From assembly GCA_003156715.1 (NCBI GenBank), contig PMHO01000047.1, forward strand, positions 1 through 37,194: a stretch of DNA of 37,194 bases. Reading direction: 5' to 3'. Below are positions 1-9,011 of the stretch, one piece after another. Both the position numbers and the translations under genes were made by a program. The number at the start of each line of letters is the position of its first letter. Position 1 is the stretch's first letter. The notes under the pieces are model-generated. The model saw only the letters and a list, made by a program, of their open reading frames with translations. It was not told the origin of the DNA and made no database searches. The DNA comes from Candidatus Tityobacter terrigena (GTDB taxonomy: Bacteria; Vulcanimicrobiota; Vulcanimicrobiia; Vulcanimicrobiales; Vulcanimicrobiaceae).

Positions 1-588
1 GTGGCCGAAGCCCATCAGCCGCAGCTCGCCGCGGACCGCCTCGGTCAGGCCGACGACCGCGTGCTTGGTCGCCGAGTAGGTGGCACCACCTGGGGTGCCG
101 AACCTGCCGGCCTGCGAGGAGATGTTGACGATGTGCCCGCGGTCGCGCGGGATCATCCGCTCGAGCGCGAGCTTCATGCCAAGGATCACGCCGTGGAGGT
201 TGATGTCGATCATCCGCCGCGCGGTCAGGTCGTCCTCGTCGACGAAGCGCCCGAGCGGCATGATGCCGGCGTTGTTCACGAGCACGTCGAGGCGGCCGTA
301 GCGTTCTTTGATGCGCCCGAACATCGCGCAGACGTCCTCATAGTTTGCGACGTCGGCGGCCTCAGCAGTCGCCGTTCCACCGGCTGCTTCGATCTGCGCG
401 ACGATGCCCGCGGCGGCTTCGGCGCCGCGCACGTAGTTGACCACGACGGTCGCGCCGCTCGACGCGAGTTCGCGCGCGATATGCGATCCGATCCCGCGCG
501 ATCCCCCCGTGACCACGGCGATCCGGCCAAGCAACGGCTTCGGAACGGTCGGGTCGGGAGCGCTGCCTGTGTGACGTTGCGTTTCCAT
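1..588 (-). CDS. SDR family NAD(P)-dependent oxidoreductase (3' end missing)
   Basis: Classical short-chain dehydrogenase/reductase, a cytoplasmic NAD(P)-dependent alcohol/ketone oxidoreductase. Seen: the cofactor-binding motif TGGSRGIG at residues 27-34, NNAG at 105-108, the catalytic Ser at 157/158 in NISS, and Y171-x3-K175 in YSATK. All active-site elements are intact. The 196 residues in the window lack only the last third, which lies beyond base 1. The start is ATG at 588; GGAGG lies about 12 bases upstream, slightly far. It follows a thiolase and an acyl-CoA dehydrogenase on the same strand, so a 3-hydroxyacyl or related keto-reductase role is plausible, but the substrate cannot be read from the sequence. 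The 105-base gap before the start allows its own promoter. Confidence 0.9.
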   Translation of the reverse strand, partial: METQRHTGSAPDPTVPKPLLGRIAVVTGGSRGIGSHIARELASSGATVVVNYVRGAEAAAGIVAQIEAAGGTATAEAADVANYEDVCAMFGRIKERYGRLDVLVNNAGIMPLGRFVDEDDLTARRMIDINLHGVILGMKLALERMIPRDRGHIVNISSQAGRFGTPGGATYSATKHAVVGLTEAVRGELRLMGFGH

Positions 589-693
589 AGGATTCTCAGA
601 CCTCCAAAATCAGGTGTCGTTTTTCGCAGACCGTCGTGCGGACCCCTTAGTGAAATTCACATGTATCGAAGCGTGCCGGAGCGACGCTACCCC

Positions 694-1857
694 TCACTCG
701 AGCCGCCCCAGCAGCGACCGGCCGATGATGATCTGTTGGATCTCGCTCGTTCCCTCGTAAATTTCCGTGATCTTCGCATCGCGGTAGTAGCGCTCGACGG
801 GAAAATCGGTTGTGTAGCCGTAGCCGCCGTGGATTTGGACGGCCTCGGCGGCGTGAAGGCGGGCCGCCGTCGAGGCGAACAGCTTGGCCTTGCTCGCCTC
901 GACCGCGAAGGGCGCGCCCCGATCGGCTAGGGCCGCCGCGCGATAGACGAGCAGGCGCGCTGCGTCGAGATCGGTTGCCATCCGCGCGATCTTAAACGAG
1001 ATGCCCTCGAACGAACCGATCGGCTTGCCGAAGGCTTCTCGGTCTTTTGCGAAAGCAACGCTACTTTCAAGGCAGGCGGCTAGGATGCCGGTGGCCTGCG
1101 CGGCGATCCCGATGCGGCCTGAGGTCAGCGCGGTCAGCGCGTTGGTGAGGCCGCTCCCCTCGGCGCCGAGCAGCGCGGTTGAGGGAACGCGCACGTCGTC
1201 GAAGGCCAGATCGCAGGTATTGCTGGTGTGGATCCCAAGCTTTTCGGTGACCTTCTCGACGACGATGCCGGGCAGCTCGTTGTCGATGAGAAAGGCCGAG
1301 ATGCCGCGCGTTCCGGGCCCCCCGGTTCGAAACATGCCCATGGTGACGCCGGCGAAGCTGCCGTTGGTGCACCACTGCTTGCGCCCGCGCAAAAGGTAAT
1401 GCGTGCCGTCGTGCATGGCCGTACTGCGCAGAGCGGCGGCGTCGGATCCGGCACCCGGCTCGGTAAGCGCGAATCCGGCGAGCACGTCGCCGCCGGCCAG
1501 CATCGGCAGGTAATGGTCCTTCTGGTCGTCGTTGCCCAGCGCCTCGATCGCCACGCAGATCATGGCATGAACCGACACGGTAACGGCCGTGCCGGCGTCG
1601 ACCTGCGCCAGCTCCTCGATGGCGAGCGCGTAGGAGACGTAGTCGGCTCCCGAACCGCCGTACCGCTCCGGGACGATGATGCCCATCAGGCCGGCCTCGG
1701 TCAGCGTACGGTACAGCTCGCGAGGAAAGCGATGCTCGCGATCCCACGCCGCGACGTGCGGGGCGATTTCTCCCCGCGCGAGCGCGCGCGCGAGATCGCC
1801 GACCGCGCGCTGCTCCGGCGTAACGTCGAACATCATGCGATCGGGCGAATCGATCAT
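694..1857 (-). CDS. Acyl-CoA dehydrogenase
   Basis: FAD-dependent acyl-CoA dehydrogenase of 387 residues, the usual length for the short/medium-chain family; it oxidises acyl-CoA to trans-2-enoyl-CoA and passes electrons to ETF. Seen: an N-terminal helical domain (TPEQRAVGDLARAL), the middle-domain signature LTEPGAGSDAA, and the C-terminal HGGYGYTTDFPVERYYRD. The catalytic-base motif IYEGTSEIQ puts Glu near residue 368, the position used by short-chain and butyryl-CoA dehydrogenases. The start at 1857 has no clear ribosome site; Met-8 and Met-9 are alternatives. It begins 39 bases after the thiolase stop, so the two genes are probably co-transcribed for fatty-acid, branched-chain or butyrate-type acyl-CoA breakdown. 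Exact chain length is not determined. Confidence 0.93.
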   Translation of the reverse strand: MIDSPDRMMFDVTPEQRAVGDLARALARGEIAPHVAAWDREHRFPRELYRTLTEAGLMGIIVPERYGGSGADYVSYALAIEELAQVDAGTAVTVSVHAMICVAIEALGNDDQKDHYLPMLAGGDVLAGFALTEPGAGSDAAALRSTAMHDGTHYLLRGRKQWCTNGSFAGVTMGMFRTGGPGTRGISAFLIDNELPGIVVEKVTEKLGIHTSNTCDLAFDDVRVPSTALLGAEGSGLTNALTALTSGRIGIAAQATGILAACLESSVAFAKDREAFGKPIGSFEGISFKIARMATDLDAARLLVYRAAALADRGAPFAVEASKAKLFASTAARLHAAEAVQIHGGYGYTTDFPVERYYRDAKITEIYEGTSEIQQIIIGRSLLGRLE

Positions 1858-1896
1858 GCCAAGCGAACGACGGCGCGGCGGCGCAGTGCTTCGGGG

Positions 1897-3234
1897 CTAA
1901 CCGACCTTGACCAAAATCGCGTCGCCTTGGCCGCCGCCGCTGCAGATCGCGGCGATGCCGAGACCGCCGCCGCGACGGCGGAGCTGGTGGATGACGCTCG
2001 CCGTGATGCGCGCCCCCGATGCACCGATCGGGTGGCCGAAGGCGACCGCGCCACCCAGGGCGTTGAGCGCGCGCGGATCGAGTCCGAGCCGGTTCGCCGT
2101 GCTCCACGCGACGGCGGCAAAGGCTTCGTTGACTTCCCATACGTGGATGTCGGAAATTTTCAGGCCGCGCTTATCGAGCAGCTTTTGCGCTGCCATCGCC
2201 GGCGTCAAGGCGAGGTAAGCCGGATCCCATGAAGCGGCCGCGTGATCGACGATCTCTCCGAGCGGCTCGTAGCCGTGCGAGCGCGCGTATTCCTCGCTCG
2301 CGAGCACGACCGCCGCGGCGCCGTCGTTGACGCCCGGCGCGTTGCCCGCCGTGACGGTTCCGTCCTTGTCGAGCGGTGGCAGCTTAGCGAGCGATTCCAG
2401 CGTCGTGTCGGCGCGAATCGGCTCGTCTTTGTCCACCACGGTATGCGGAACGTCGCCGGTGACGTACGGCGACGAACGCTTGGTGTCCGGGACGAGACTC
2501 TCCGCCGACTGGTGACCCCACACTTTCGATTCGCCGTTGGAGCCGGCGTGGACCGGCACGCGCGGCCGGGCTTGAACCGGAAGCTGGTCGACGACGAGCT
2601 TGCCCTTGGCTTTGGTTGCGATCCGAAGCGGTACGATCTCGCTCGCGAAGAGGCCGTCGGCGGTCGCCTTGGCGGCGCGCGACTGCGAGTAGTAGGCGAA
2701 CTCGTCCTGCACGTCGCGCGTAATCTTCAAATCGGCGTTCACCTTCGCTTGGGCCGCGGCCATCGCGAGCTTCGACCAGGGGTCGATCAGGCCGTCGTAG
2801 CTCATCAGATCGACGAGAGCGCCGTCGCCGAAGCGGTAGCCGAAGCGCGCCTGCAGGGCGGCGTACGGCGCGTTCGACATCGACTCCATTCCGCCGGCGA
2901 CGACCACTTGCGCATCGTCGTCGTTGATCATGCGCGAACCGAAGACGATCGCGATCATACCCGAGGCGCAAACCTTATTGATCGTTTCGAAGGTGATCGT
3001 CTTGGCGAGCCCCGCGCTATAGGCGGCCTGGCGCGCCGGCGCTTGGCCAGCGCCGCCCTGCAGCACCTGGCCCATGATGACGTGCTCGACCTCGGAGGAA
3101 TCGATCTTCGAGCGCTCCACGGCGGCGCGAATCGCCTCACCTCCGAGCGTCGTCGCCGCAAGTGAGGCGAGGGCGCCTCCGAGCCGGCCGAAAGGGGTGC
3201 GCGCGGTAGCGAGAACGACGGTCTTCGAGTGCAT
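1897..3234 (-). CDS. Acetyl-CoA acetyltransferase (thiolase) with an insertion
   Basis: Thiolase that cleaves 3-ketoacyl-CoA or condenses two acyl-CoA molecules. Seen: the acyl-carrying nucleophile Cys-89 in NKVCASGM, His-401 in AFGHPIGASG and the second catalytic Cys-431 in CSGGGQGD. The triad is complete. The protein has 445 residues, about 50 more than common biosynthetic thiolases. The extra length sits at about residues 212-263, in the loop domain before the TVVDKDEPIR segment that normally follows the conserved KxxKG region. The start ATG at 3234 has AGGAGA just upstream. It heads a same-strand cluster with an acyl-CoA dehydrogenase and an SDR. Whether it works in beta-oxidation or condensation cannot be told from sequence. 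Confidence 0.92.
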   Translation of the reverse strand: MHSKTVVLATARTPFGRLGGALASLAATTLGGEAIRAAVERSKIDSSEVEHVIMGQVLQGGAGQAPARQAAYSAGLAKTITFETINKVCASGMIAIVFGSRMINDDDAQVVVAGGMESMSNAPYAALQARFGYRFGDGALVDLMSYDGLIDPWSKLAMAAAQAKVNADLKITRDVQDEFAYYSQSRAAKATADGLFASEIVPLRIATKAKGKLVVDQLPVQARPRVPVHAGSNGESKVWGHQSAESLVPDTKRSSPYVTGDVPHTVVDKDEPIRADTTLESLAKLPPLDKDGTVTAGNAPGVNDGAAAVVLASEEYARSHGYEPLGEIVDHAAASWDPAYLALTPAMAAQKLLDKRGLKISDIHVWEVNEAFAAVAWSTANRLGLDPRALNALGGAVAFGHPIGASGARITASVIHQLRRRGGGLGIAAICSGGGQGDAILVKVG

Positions 3235-3385
3235 GGCTCTCCTCTGATGATGCGATGGTTGACGCGTTAGCTGTGGGACGCGATTGCTTCCGGGCGTGGC
3301 GTCCCCAGCCCTCGGAGCGGCCGGTTCCGCACCGATCGCGCGGCGGGCCGGTCACCGGTAGCGAGGCGAATGCGCCCCGGCAGTG

Positions 3386-4300
3386 CTAGCGCGGGGCTTG
3401 GGTACAGACGATGCGCTCGTCGGGTTCGCAGGATTTGCACTCGAACTGAATCGTCAGATGCGTGATCCCGAACTCGGCTCGCATCCGCGCCTCGATGCGC
3501 GCCAAGAGTGACGACGCTTCGCTGATCCGGCGGTCGTCGAGCCGGACGTGAGCCGAGAGCGCGTAATGCCCGGAGCCGATCGTCCAGACGTGCAGATCAT
3601 GCACTTCGACCACGCCTTCCAAGAGACGGATGCGTTCGCGCACGTCGGGGATCGCGGCGTGTAGCGGAGCGCTCTCGAGCAGCACGTCACCCGCTTCGCG
3701 TACGATGTGGATGACGCCCGCGAGGATGATCGCGGCAACGACCAGCGACGCGAGCGGATCGACCCAGGGCGCGCGTATGACGATGACGAGACCCGCCGCA
3801 ACGGCGACGGCCAGTGCACCGAGGGCGTCGCTTGCGACGTGCAACAGCGCTGCTTTGACGTTGAGGTCATGGCGAGCGCCGCGCGCGAGGGCGAACCCGA
3901 GCGCGACGTTGACGGTGGCGCCCGCAAGCGCGACGGCCAGCATGAGGTGCCCTTCGGGAAGCTGCGGCGAGGCGAAGCGTCGCGCCGCCTCGACGACGAT
4001 GAGCACGGCGACCGCGAACAGCAAGGCCGCATTGCCGAGCGCCGCCAGAATTTCGAGCCGCGCGTACCCGTAGCTGTGGCGCGACGTGGCCGGGCGACGC
4101 GCTTGCACGAGCGCGAAGAGCGCGACGCCAAGCGCCACAGCGTCCATGAAGACGTGGGCGGAATCGGCTAAGAGCGCGAGGCTGCGCGCAAGCAGTCCGC
4201 CGCCGAGTTCGAGCAAGGCGACGGAAACCGTCAGGACGAGCGCGACGGTAAGCGGCGCAGCAGCCGTCGAACGATGCGCCGCGTGGTCGTGCGCGCTCAG
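3386..4300 (-). CDS. Cation diffusion facilitator (CzcD/ZnT-like metal exporter), likely CTG start
   Basis: Inner-membrane divalent-metal/proton antiporter of the CDF family. Seen: six hydrophobic helices; HxxxD metal-site pairs in TM2 (HVFMD, about residues 49-53) and TM5 (HVASD, about 154-158), the arrangement of zinc-selective CzcD-type members; and a C-terminal cytoplasmic domain with VHDLHVWTIGSG. The first ordinary start in frame is TTG at 4216, but it would cut TM1 in half. The frame continues upstream with a His-rich tail (HDHAAH) and the missing half of TM1, back to a CTG at 4300 that overlaps the preceding stop as CTGA; GAAGG lies about 10 bases upstream. I therefore place the start at 4300 (304 residues). 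It is the last gene of the gmd-rmd-larC-larE run. Substrate (Zn, Co or Ni) is uncertain. Confidence 0.85.
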   Translation of the reverse strand: MSAHDHAAHRSTAAAPLTVALVLTVSVALLELGGGLLARSLALLADSAHVFMDAVALGVALFALVQARRPATSRHSYGYARLEILAALGNAALLFAVAVLIVVEAARRFASPQLPEGHLMLAVALAGATVNVALGFALARGARHDLNVKAALLHVASDALGALAVAVAAGLVIVIRAPWVDPLASLVVAAIILAGVIHIVREAGDVLLESAPLHAAIPDVRERIRLLEGVVEVHDLHVWTIGSGHYALSAHVRLDDRRISEASSLLARIEARMRAEFGITHLTIQFECKSCEPDERIVCTQAPR

Positions 4301-4920
4301 TATCGCGCGACCTTCAAGGCAAGCACGGCGAGCATCGCGCCGAATGTCATGAAGGTCCGCGACTCGGCCTTCGCGATGACGCTGCGGTCGTAGCTTCCGC
4401 TTTGCGGCCCGGAGGGCCGCAGACGCGGCACGATGCGCGGAACGCGCGCCGCGTAGTCATCGAAATCGGCGCCGAAGCGCTCGCGCAAGAAACGCTCTTC
4501 GTGCGGAACGATCGCCGTGTAGACGGCCAGCATCGTGCCCAGGCCAAGCGCAGCCAGCCCGACACGCACGCGCCGCCGGTTTGCACCGGTGAACGCAATC
4601 GTAAAGCCGAGCCCGGTCACGAGATTTCCGACGTAAAGCGGATTGCGCACGTACGCGTACGGCCCGGCGGTGACGAGCGCCGGCGCCGTCACGCGATCGG
4701 CGCGCGTCGTCGCACCCGAATAGCCCACGGCCCAGCAGCGTATCGCCTCGCCGGCGAGCGCGACCGTCAAGCCGCCGGCGAGCGATCTCTTCGACGGTTT
4801 TCCGAATGCGACCAGAAGAACGGCCGGAATGGCGAGCAGCGTTCCGCGCCGGGCGAAAACGAGCTCGTGCCAGCCCGCTGCGCCCGAGGCGGCGCCGCCC
4901 TCGTCAGACACCGCCTTCAC
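4297..4920 (-). CDS. Isoprenylcysteine carboxyl methyltransferase-like membrane protein
   Basis: A 207-residue integral membrane protein of the ICMT/phospholipid N-methyltransferase superfamily, which transfers methyl groups from SAM to lipid-linked acceptors. Seen: several hydrophobic helices; the motif GPYAYVRNPLYVGN in the middle; and PHEERFLRERFGADFDDY near the C-terminal half, matching the family's RxxxxPxYxG and E-x-F-L-xx-xFGxxYxxY patterns. Its start lies 17 bases inside larE and its stop overlaps the CDF start, so all three are probably translated together. Bacterial members have few known substrates; here a lipid or a polyprenyl-linked sugar acceptor is possible, but this is a guess. 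Confidence 0.8.
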   Translation of the reverse strand: MKAVSDEGGAASGAAGWHELVFARRGTLLAIPAVLLVAFGKPSKRSLAGGLTVALAGEAIRCWAVGYSGATTRADRVTAPALVTAGPYAYVRNPLYVGNLVTGLGFTIAFTGANRRRVRVGLAALGLGTMLAVYTAIVPHEERFLRERFGADFDDYAARVPRIVPRLRPSGPQSGSYDRSVIAKAESRTFMTFGAMLAVLALKVARY

Positions 4921-5728
4921 CGGCCAGCCCCCGATTCAGGTTCCCCGACACGTAGCCGCCAAGGTCGAGTGCGACGAAGTTATAGCCCGCGGCGGTAACG
5001 CCTGCCACGATCGCGGCCCGAACCTCGGGACGCACCAGCACGTCAAGCTCGTCGAGCGGCACCTCGATGCGCGCCACGTCGCCATGGTGACGAACGCGGC
5101 AAACGCGCACGCCCGCCGCATGCACCGCCTGTTCGGCGCGATCGACCTGACGCAAGAGCTCGAGCGTAATCGGCGTACCGTAGGGGAAGCGTGACGAAAG
5201 GCACGCCAGCGCCGGCTTATCCCAGACCTCGAGATCGAGCCGCTTAGCGAGCGCACGAACGTCGCTTTTGGTAAAGCAGGCCTCAGCGAGCGGGCTACGC
5301 ACCCCGAACTCGCCGGCAGCTTTGCGACCTGGGCGCCAGTCGCCCGCGTCGTCGAGGTTGAAGCCGTCAACGATCCAGGCGGCTCCGCGCTCTCGCGCGA
5401 TGTCGCGTAGGCGCCCGTAGAGCTCCTTCTTGCAGAAATAGCAGCGGTTAGCCGGGTTGGAACGATAGTTCGCGTCCTCGAGCTCGCGCGTTTGCACGAT
5501 CGCGTGCTCGGTGCCGATGACGCCCGCCAGGGCGATCGCCGCATCTTCCTCGGCTTCGGCCAGGCTGGCCGAGCGCCCCGTCACGCCGAAGGCCTTCGAG
5601 CCAAGCTCGTCGCCGGCGATTTTCAGGACGAGCGCCGAGTCGACGCCCCCGGAAAACGCGACGACGACGCTGCCGAGCGAACGCATCAGGGCGCGCAGGC
5701 GCCCCTCCTTGGTTTCGAGCGGGGTCAT
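4904..5728 (-). CDS. larE: LarE, ATP-dependent sacrificial sulfur transferase
   Basis: LarE adenylates the dicarboxylated pyridine mononucleotide and donates the sulfur atoms that become the nickel-binding thiocarboxylates of the nickel-pincer nucleotide cofactor. Seen in this 274-residue protein: the PP-loop SGGVDS at residues 26-31, NRCYFCKKELY with Cys-96 and Cys-99, and PALACLSSRFPYGT with Cys-176, which coincides in position with the sacrificial cysteine of the Lactobacillus plantarum enzyme. ATG at 5728 overlaps the larC stop as ATGA. Length and motifs are normal. No larB (NaAD carboxylase/hydrolase) or larA (lactate racemase) is present in the window. Confidence 0.92.
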   Translation of the reverse strand: MTPLETKEGRLRALMRSLGSVVVAFSGGVDSALVLKIAGDELGSKAFGVTGRSASLAEAEEDAAIALAGVIGTEHAIVQTRELEDANYRSNPANRCYFCKKELYGRLRDIARERGAAWIVDGFNLDDAGDWRPGRKAAGEFGVRSPLAEACFTKSDVRALAKRLDLEVWDKPALACLSSRFPYGTPITLELLRQVDRAEQAVHAAGVRVCRVRHHGDVARIEVPLDELDVLVRPEVRAAIVAGVTAAGYNFVALDLGGYVSGNLNRGLAGEGGV

Positions 5729-6930
5729 GAGCGGGGTATCATTTCCTCCAAGCGGTGCGCGATTTCGCCGACGGGACGGTCGAGTTCGCGGGCGATTCGT
5801 ACCACATCGTCGTATTCGAGCGTCCGGCGTGCCGCTCCGTCGATGAGCGCCGTTTTAACGCGAACCCAGCCGAGCGGCGTTTCAACGTGAGCCAGGCTGC
5901 GCTCGAGCCGATAGCGCCGGTCGTGCCGAACCCGCACGCCGAGGGTCGTCGTCTCGCTCAGGATCGTGCGTGCCACCTCGGCCTCCGACTCGAGCGGAGC
6001 GATCGCGCCGAAAAGGACAGCTGGGCGCGACTTTTTCATTGTGACCGGGGCGAGCCAGGCGTCATACGCGCCCGCCGCCAGCACCCGTTCGAGGGCCAGC
6101 TCGAAATGCTGCGGCTGCATGTCGTCGATCGTGGCTTCCAGGACGGCAACCTCGGTCGCACCCGACGAGTCCTCGCCGGCAAGCTCGCCGATGGTGGCCC
6201 GCAGAACGTTCGGAATCGGAAAGTCCGAGCGGCCCGCGCCATAGCCGATCTTCCGGCTGACCATCGGCGGGCGCGTGCCGGCGCTCTCGACCAGCGTCGT
6301 CAGGATCGCGGCGCCGGTCGTGGTGACGAGCTCTCCCTCGATCCCCGCGTCGAAGGTCGGGGCGCCGCGCAGCAGCTCCGCCGTCGCGGGCGGCGGGTTG
6401 GGATAGCGACCGTGATGCATCGAGACCGTGCCGCGGCCAAGCGGAAAGGGCGAGCAAAAGACGCGCTCGACCTCGAGCGCATCGAAGGCGATGCAGGCCC
6501 CCGCCACATCAAGGATGGCGTCGGTCGCGCCCACTTCGTGGAAGTGAATCGCTTCGACCGTCGTTCCGTGCGCGTGCGCTTCGGCTTCGGCTAAGCGCAC
6601 GTAAACGGTCCGCGCTCGCATCTTCTGCGAAGTGCTCAGGCCGCTGCGGTCGACGAGCGCGAGCACGTCTTCGAGCCGCCGGCCCGCGGCACTCCGTCCG
6701 CTGGACAAGCGCTCCGCGGCGCCGTGATGGTCTTCGCCCGGAATCACGAAATCGAAATACGTCGCGGCGATGCCGAGTTTGTGCACGCGGCGGCGTTCGA
6801 TCGACCATCCGTCGACCGGGATGGTGCGCAGCGTGGCCTCGAGCTGCGCTTGGTCGCAGCCCGCGTCGATCAGCGCACCTAGGAGCATATTTCCGCTGAC
6901 GCCGCCGATCAGCTCGAGATAGGCGATCAT
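5725..6930 (-). CDS. larC: LarC, nickel insertion protein of pincer cofactor synthesis
   Basis: LarC is the CTP-dependent nickel cyclometallase that inserts Ni into the pincer nucleotide. It is a single 401-residue frame here, not split into LarC1/LarC2 by a frameshift as in L. plantarum. Seen: the N-terminal GGVSGNMLLGALIDAG segment, the hallmark IHFHEVGATDAILDV, GRGTVSMHHGRYPNPPPAT, ELVTTTGAAIL, and the C-terminal EATIDDMQPQHFELAL followed by PVTMKKSRP and TTLGVR. The N-terminus is diverged: family members usually read YLDxFSGISGDM, while this one reads YLELIGGVSGNM, changing two acidic residues. The start ATG at 6930 overlaps the rmd stop (ATGA), and its own stop overlaps larE the same way. 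The frame is open further upstream, but that part is read in rmd's wrong frame. Confidence 0.92.
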   Translation of the reverse strand: MIAYLELIGGVSGNMLLGALIDAGCDQAQLEATLRTIPVDGWSIERRRVHKLGIAATYFDFVIPGEDHHGAAERLSSGRSAAGRRLEDVLALVDRSGLSTSQKMRARTVYVRLAEAEAHAHGTTVEAIHFHEVGATDAILDVAGACIAFDALEVERVFCSPFPLGRGTVSMHHGRYPNPPPATAELLRGAPTFDAGIEGELVTTTGAAILTTLVESAGTRPPMVSRKIGYGAGRSDFPIPNVLRATIGELAGEDSSGATEVAVLEATIDDMQPQHFELALERVLAAGAYDAWLAPVTMKKSRPAVLFGAIAPLESEAEVARTILSETTTLGVRVRHDRRYRLERSLAHVETPLGWVRVKTALIDGAARRTLEYDDVVRIARELDRPVGEIAHRLEEMIPRS

Positions 6931-7877
6931 CCGGCGAGCGCGAGGCGTTCCCGCGCGTCGGCGTACACGTCGGCAAGCGAGCGCGACAGCGGATACTGCG
7001 GAGACCAGCCGGTCGCGTCGCGCAGCTTCGCATTGTCGCCGAACGAGATCGGGAGGTCGCTCGGGCGAAGCCGGGCCGGATCTTGGCGCACTTCGACCGG
7101 CACGTGCGCGATCGCGATCAGTTGTCGCAAGATCTCTTGCATCGCGACCGGCCGGCCACTGCACACGTTGTAGACCTGGCCGTCCTGCCCGCGCTCGGCG
7201 AGCGCAATGTATGCGGCCACGACGTCGCGCACGTCGAGGAAGTCGCGCTCGGCCGACAGGTTCCCGACGGTGAGGACGGAGCTTGCGCCTCCGGCGACCG
7301 CCGCCAAACCGTGCGCGAACGACGCGACCGCAAAGCGCTCGTCTTGACCGGGACCGATATGGTTGAAGGCACGCGCGACGATTGCCGGGATGCCGTAGGT
7401 CGCTCGCCACGCGAGCGCAATCGCCTCGCCCGACAGCTTGCTCGCAGCATACGGGGTCGCCGGATGCGCAGCTAGCGTTTCCCTCAGCGGAAGCTCGCTC
7501 CGCTCGCGGATACCGTAGACCTCGGCCGAACTCGCGTAGATCACGCGTGGAAACGAGTCGCGACGACTGTTCCGAATTGCTTCGAGCAGCCGTGCGGTCC
7601 CGAGGGCGTTGATGTCGAAGGCGCGCATCGGATCCCGGTTCGCGGCCGGCACGAACGCCTCAGCTGCGAGATGGAAGACCAGGTCCGGGCGCACGCGCCC
7701 GATCGACTCGCGAAGGCCGTCGCTATCGCGCAGCTCGAGGGACACCTCGCCTCGAGCCGGATCGGCCACGCCGTCCGGGTCGTGAACGCCGGCTACCAGA
7801 TCGAAACCGCGTGCGCGCAGCGCGTTGCAGAGATGCCGGCCGACGAAACCGTTTCCCCCGGTGACCAGGACGCGCAC
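6927..7877 (-). CDS. rmd: GDP-4-dehydro-6-deoxy-D-mannose reductase (Rmd-like)
   Basis: Extended SDR of 316 residues that probably reduces GDP-4-keto-6-deoxymannose, the Gmd product, to GDP-D-rhamnose. Seen: TGGNGFVG at 6-13, SSAEVYG with the catalytic Ser near 116-117, Y143-x3-K147 in YAASK, and RAFNHIGPGQ plus VGNLSAERDFLDVRDV, segments typical of Rmd/epimerase members. It starts one base after the gmd stop (ATG at 7877) and its stop overlaps larC. The Gmd partner favours Rmd over other epimerases; a GDP-fucose synthase is less likely because that family's sequence is different. A related 4-keto-reductase giving GDP-6-deoxytalose remains possible. Confidence 0.82.
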   Translation of the reverse strand: MRVLVTGGNGFVGRHLCNALRARGFDLVAGVHDPDGVADPARGEVSLELRDSDGLRESIGRVRPDLVFHLAAEAFVPAANRDPMRAFDINALGTARLLEAIRNSRRDSFPRVIYASSAEVYGIRERSELPLRETLAAHPATPYAASKLSGEAIALAWRATYGIPAIVARAFNHIGPGQDERFAVASFAHGLAAVAGGASSVLTVGNLSAERDFLDVRDVVAAYIALAERGQDGQVYNVCSGRPVAMQEILRQLIAIAHVPVEVRQDPARLRPSDLPISFGDNAKLRDATGWSPQYPLSRSLADVYADARERLALAG

Positions 7878-7878
7878 G

Positions 7879-8901
<1,023 letters not shown>

Positions 8902-9011
8902 CTACTCGTGTTCATGCGAACGATCGCGCAGGATTACCTGGTCGCCGGCCGTCAGCGCGAGGCAAACCCCGAGACGATGAGAGCGCGTCGTCTTGCGGCT
9001 AAGGATTCGGC

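Noticed and set aside
1-930. Long plus-strand open frame opposite the SDR and acyl-CoA dehydrogenase
   Set aside because: It lies antisense to two clear families with intact motifs and has no recognisable domain; high GC makes such frames common.
3348-3358. CCGGTCACCGG inverted repeat as a terminator after the CDF gene
   Set aside because: The arms are only five bases and no T-run follows on either strand.
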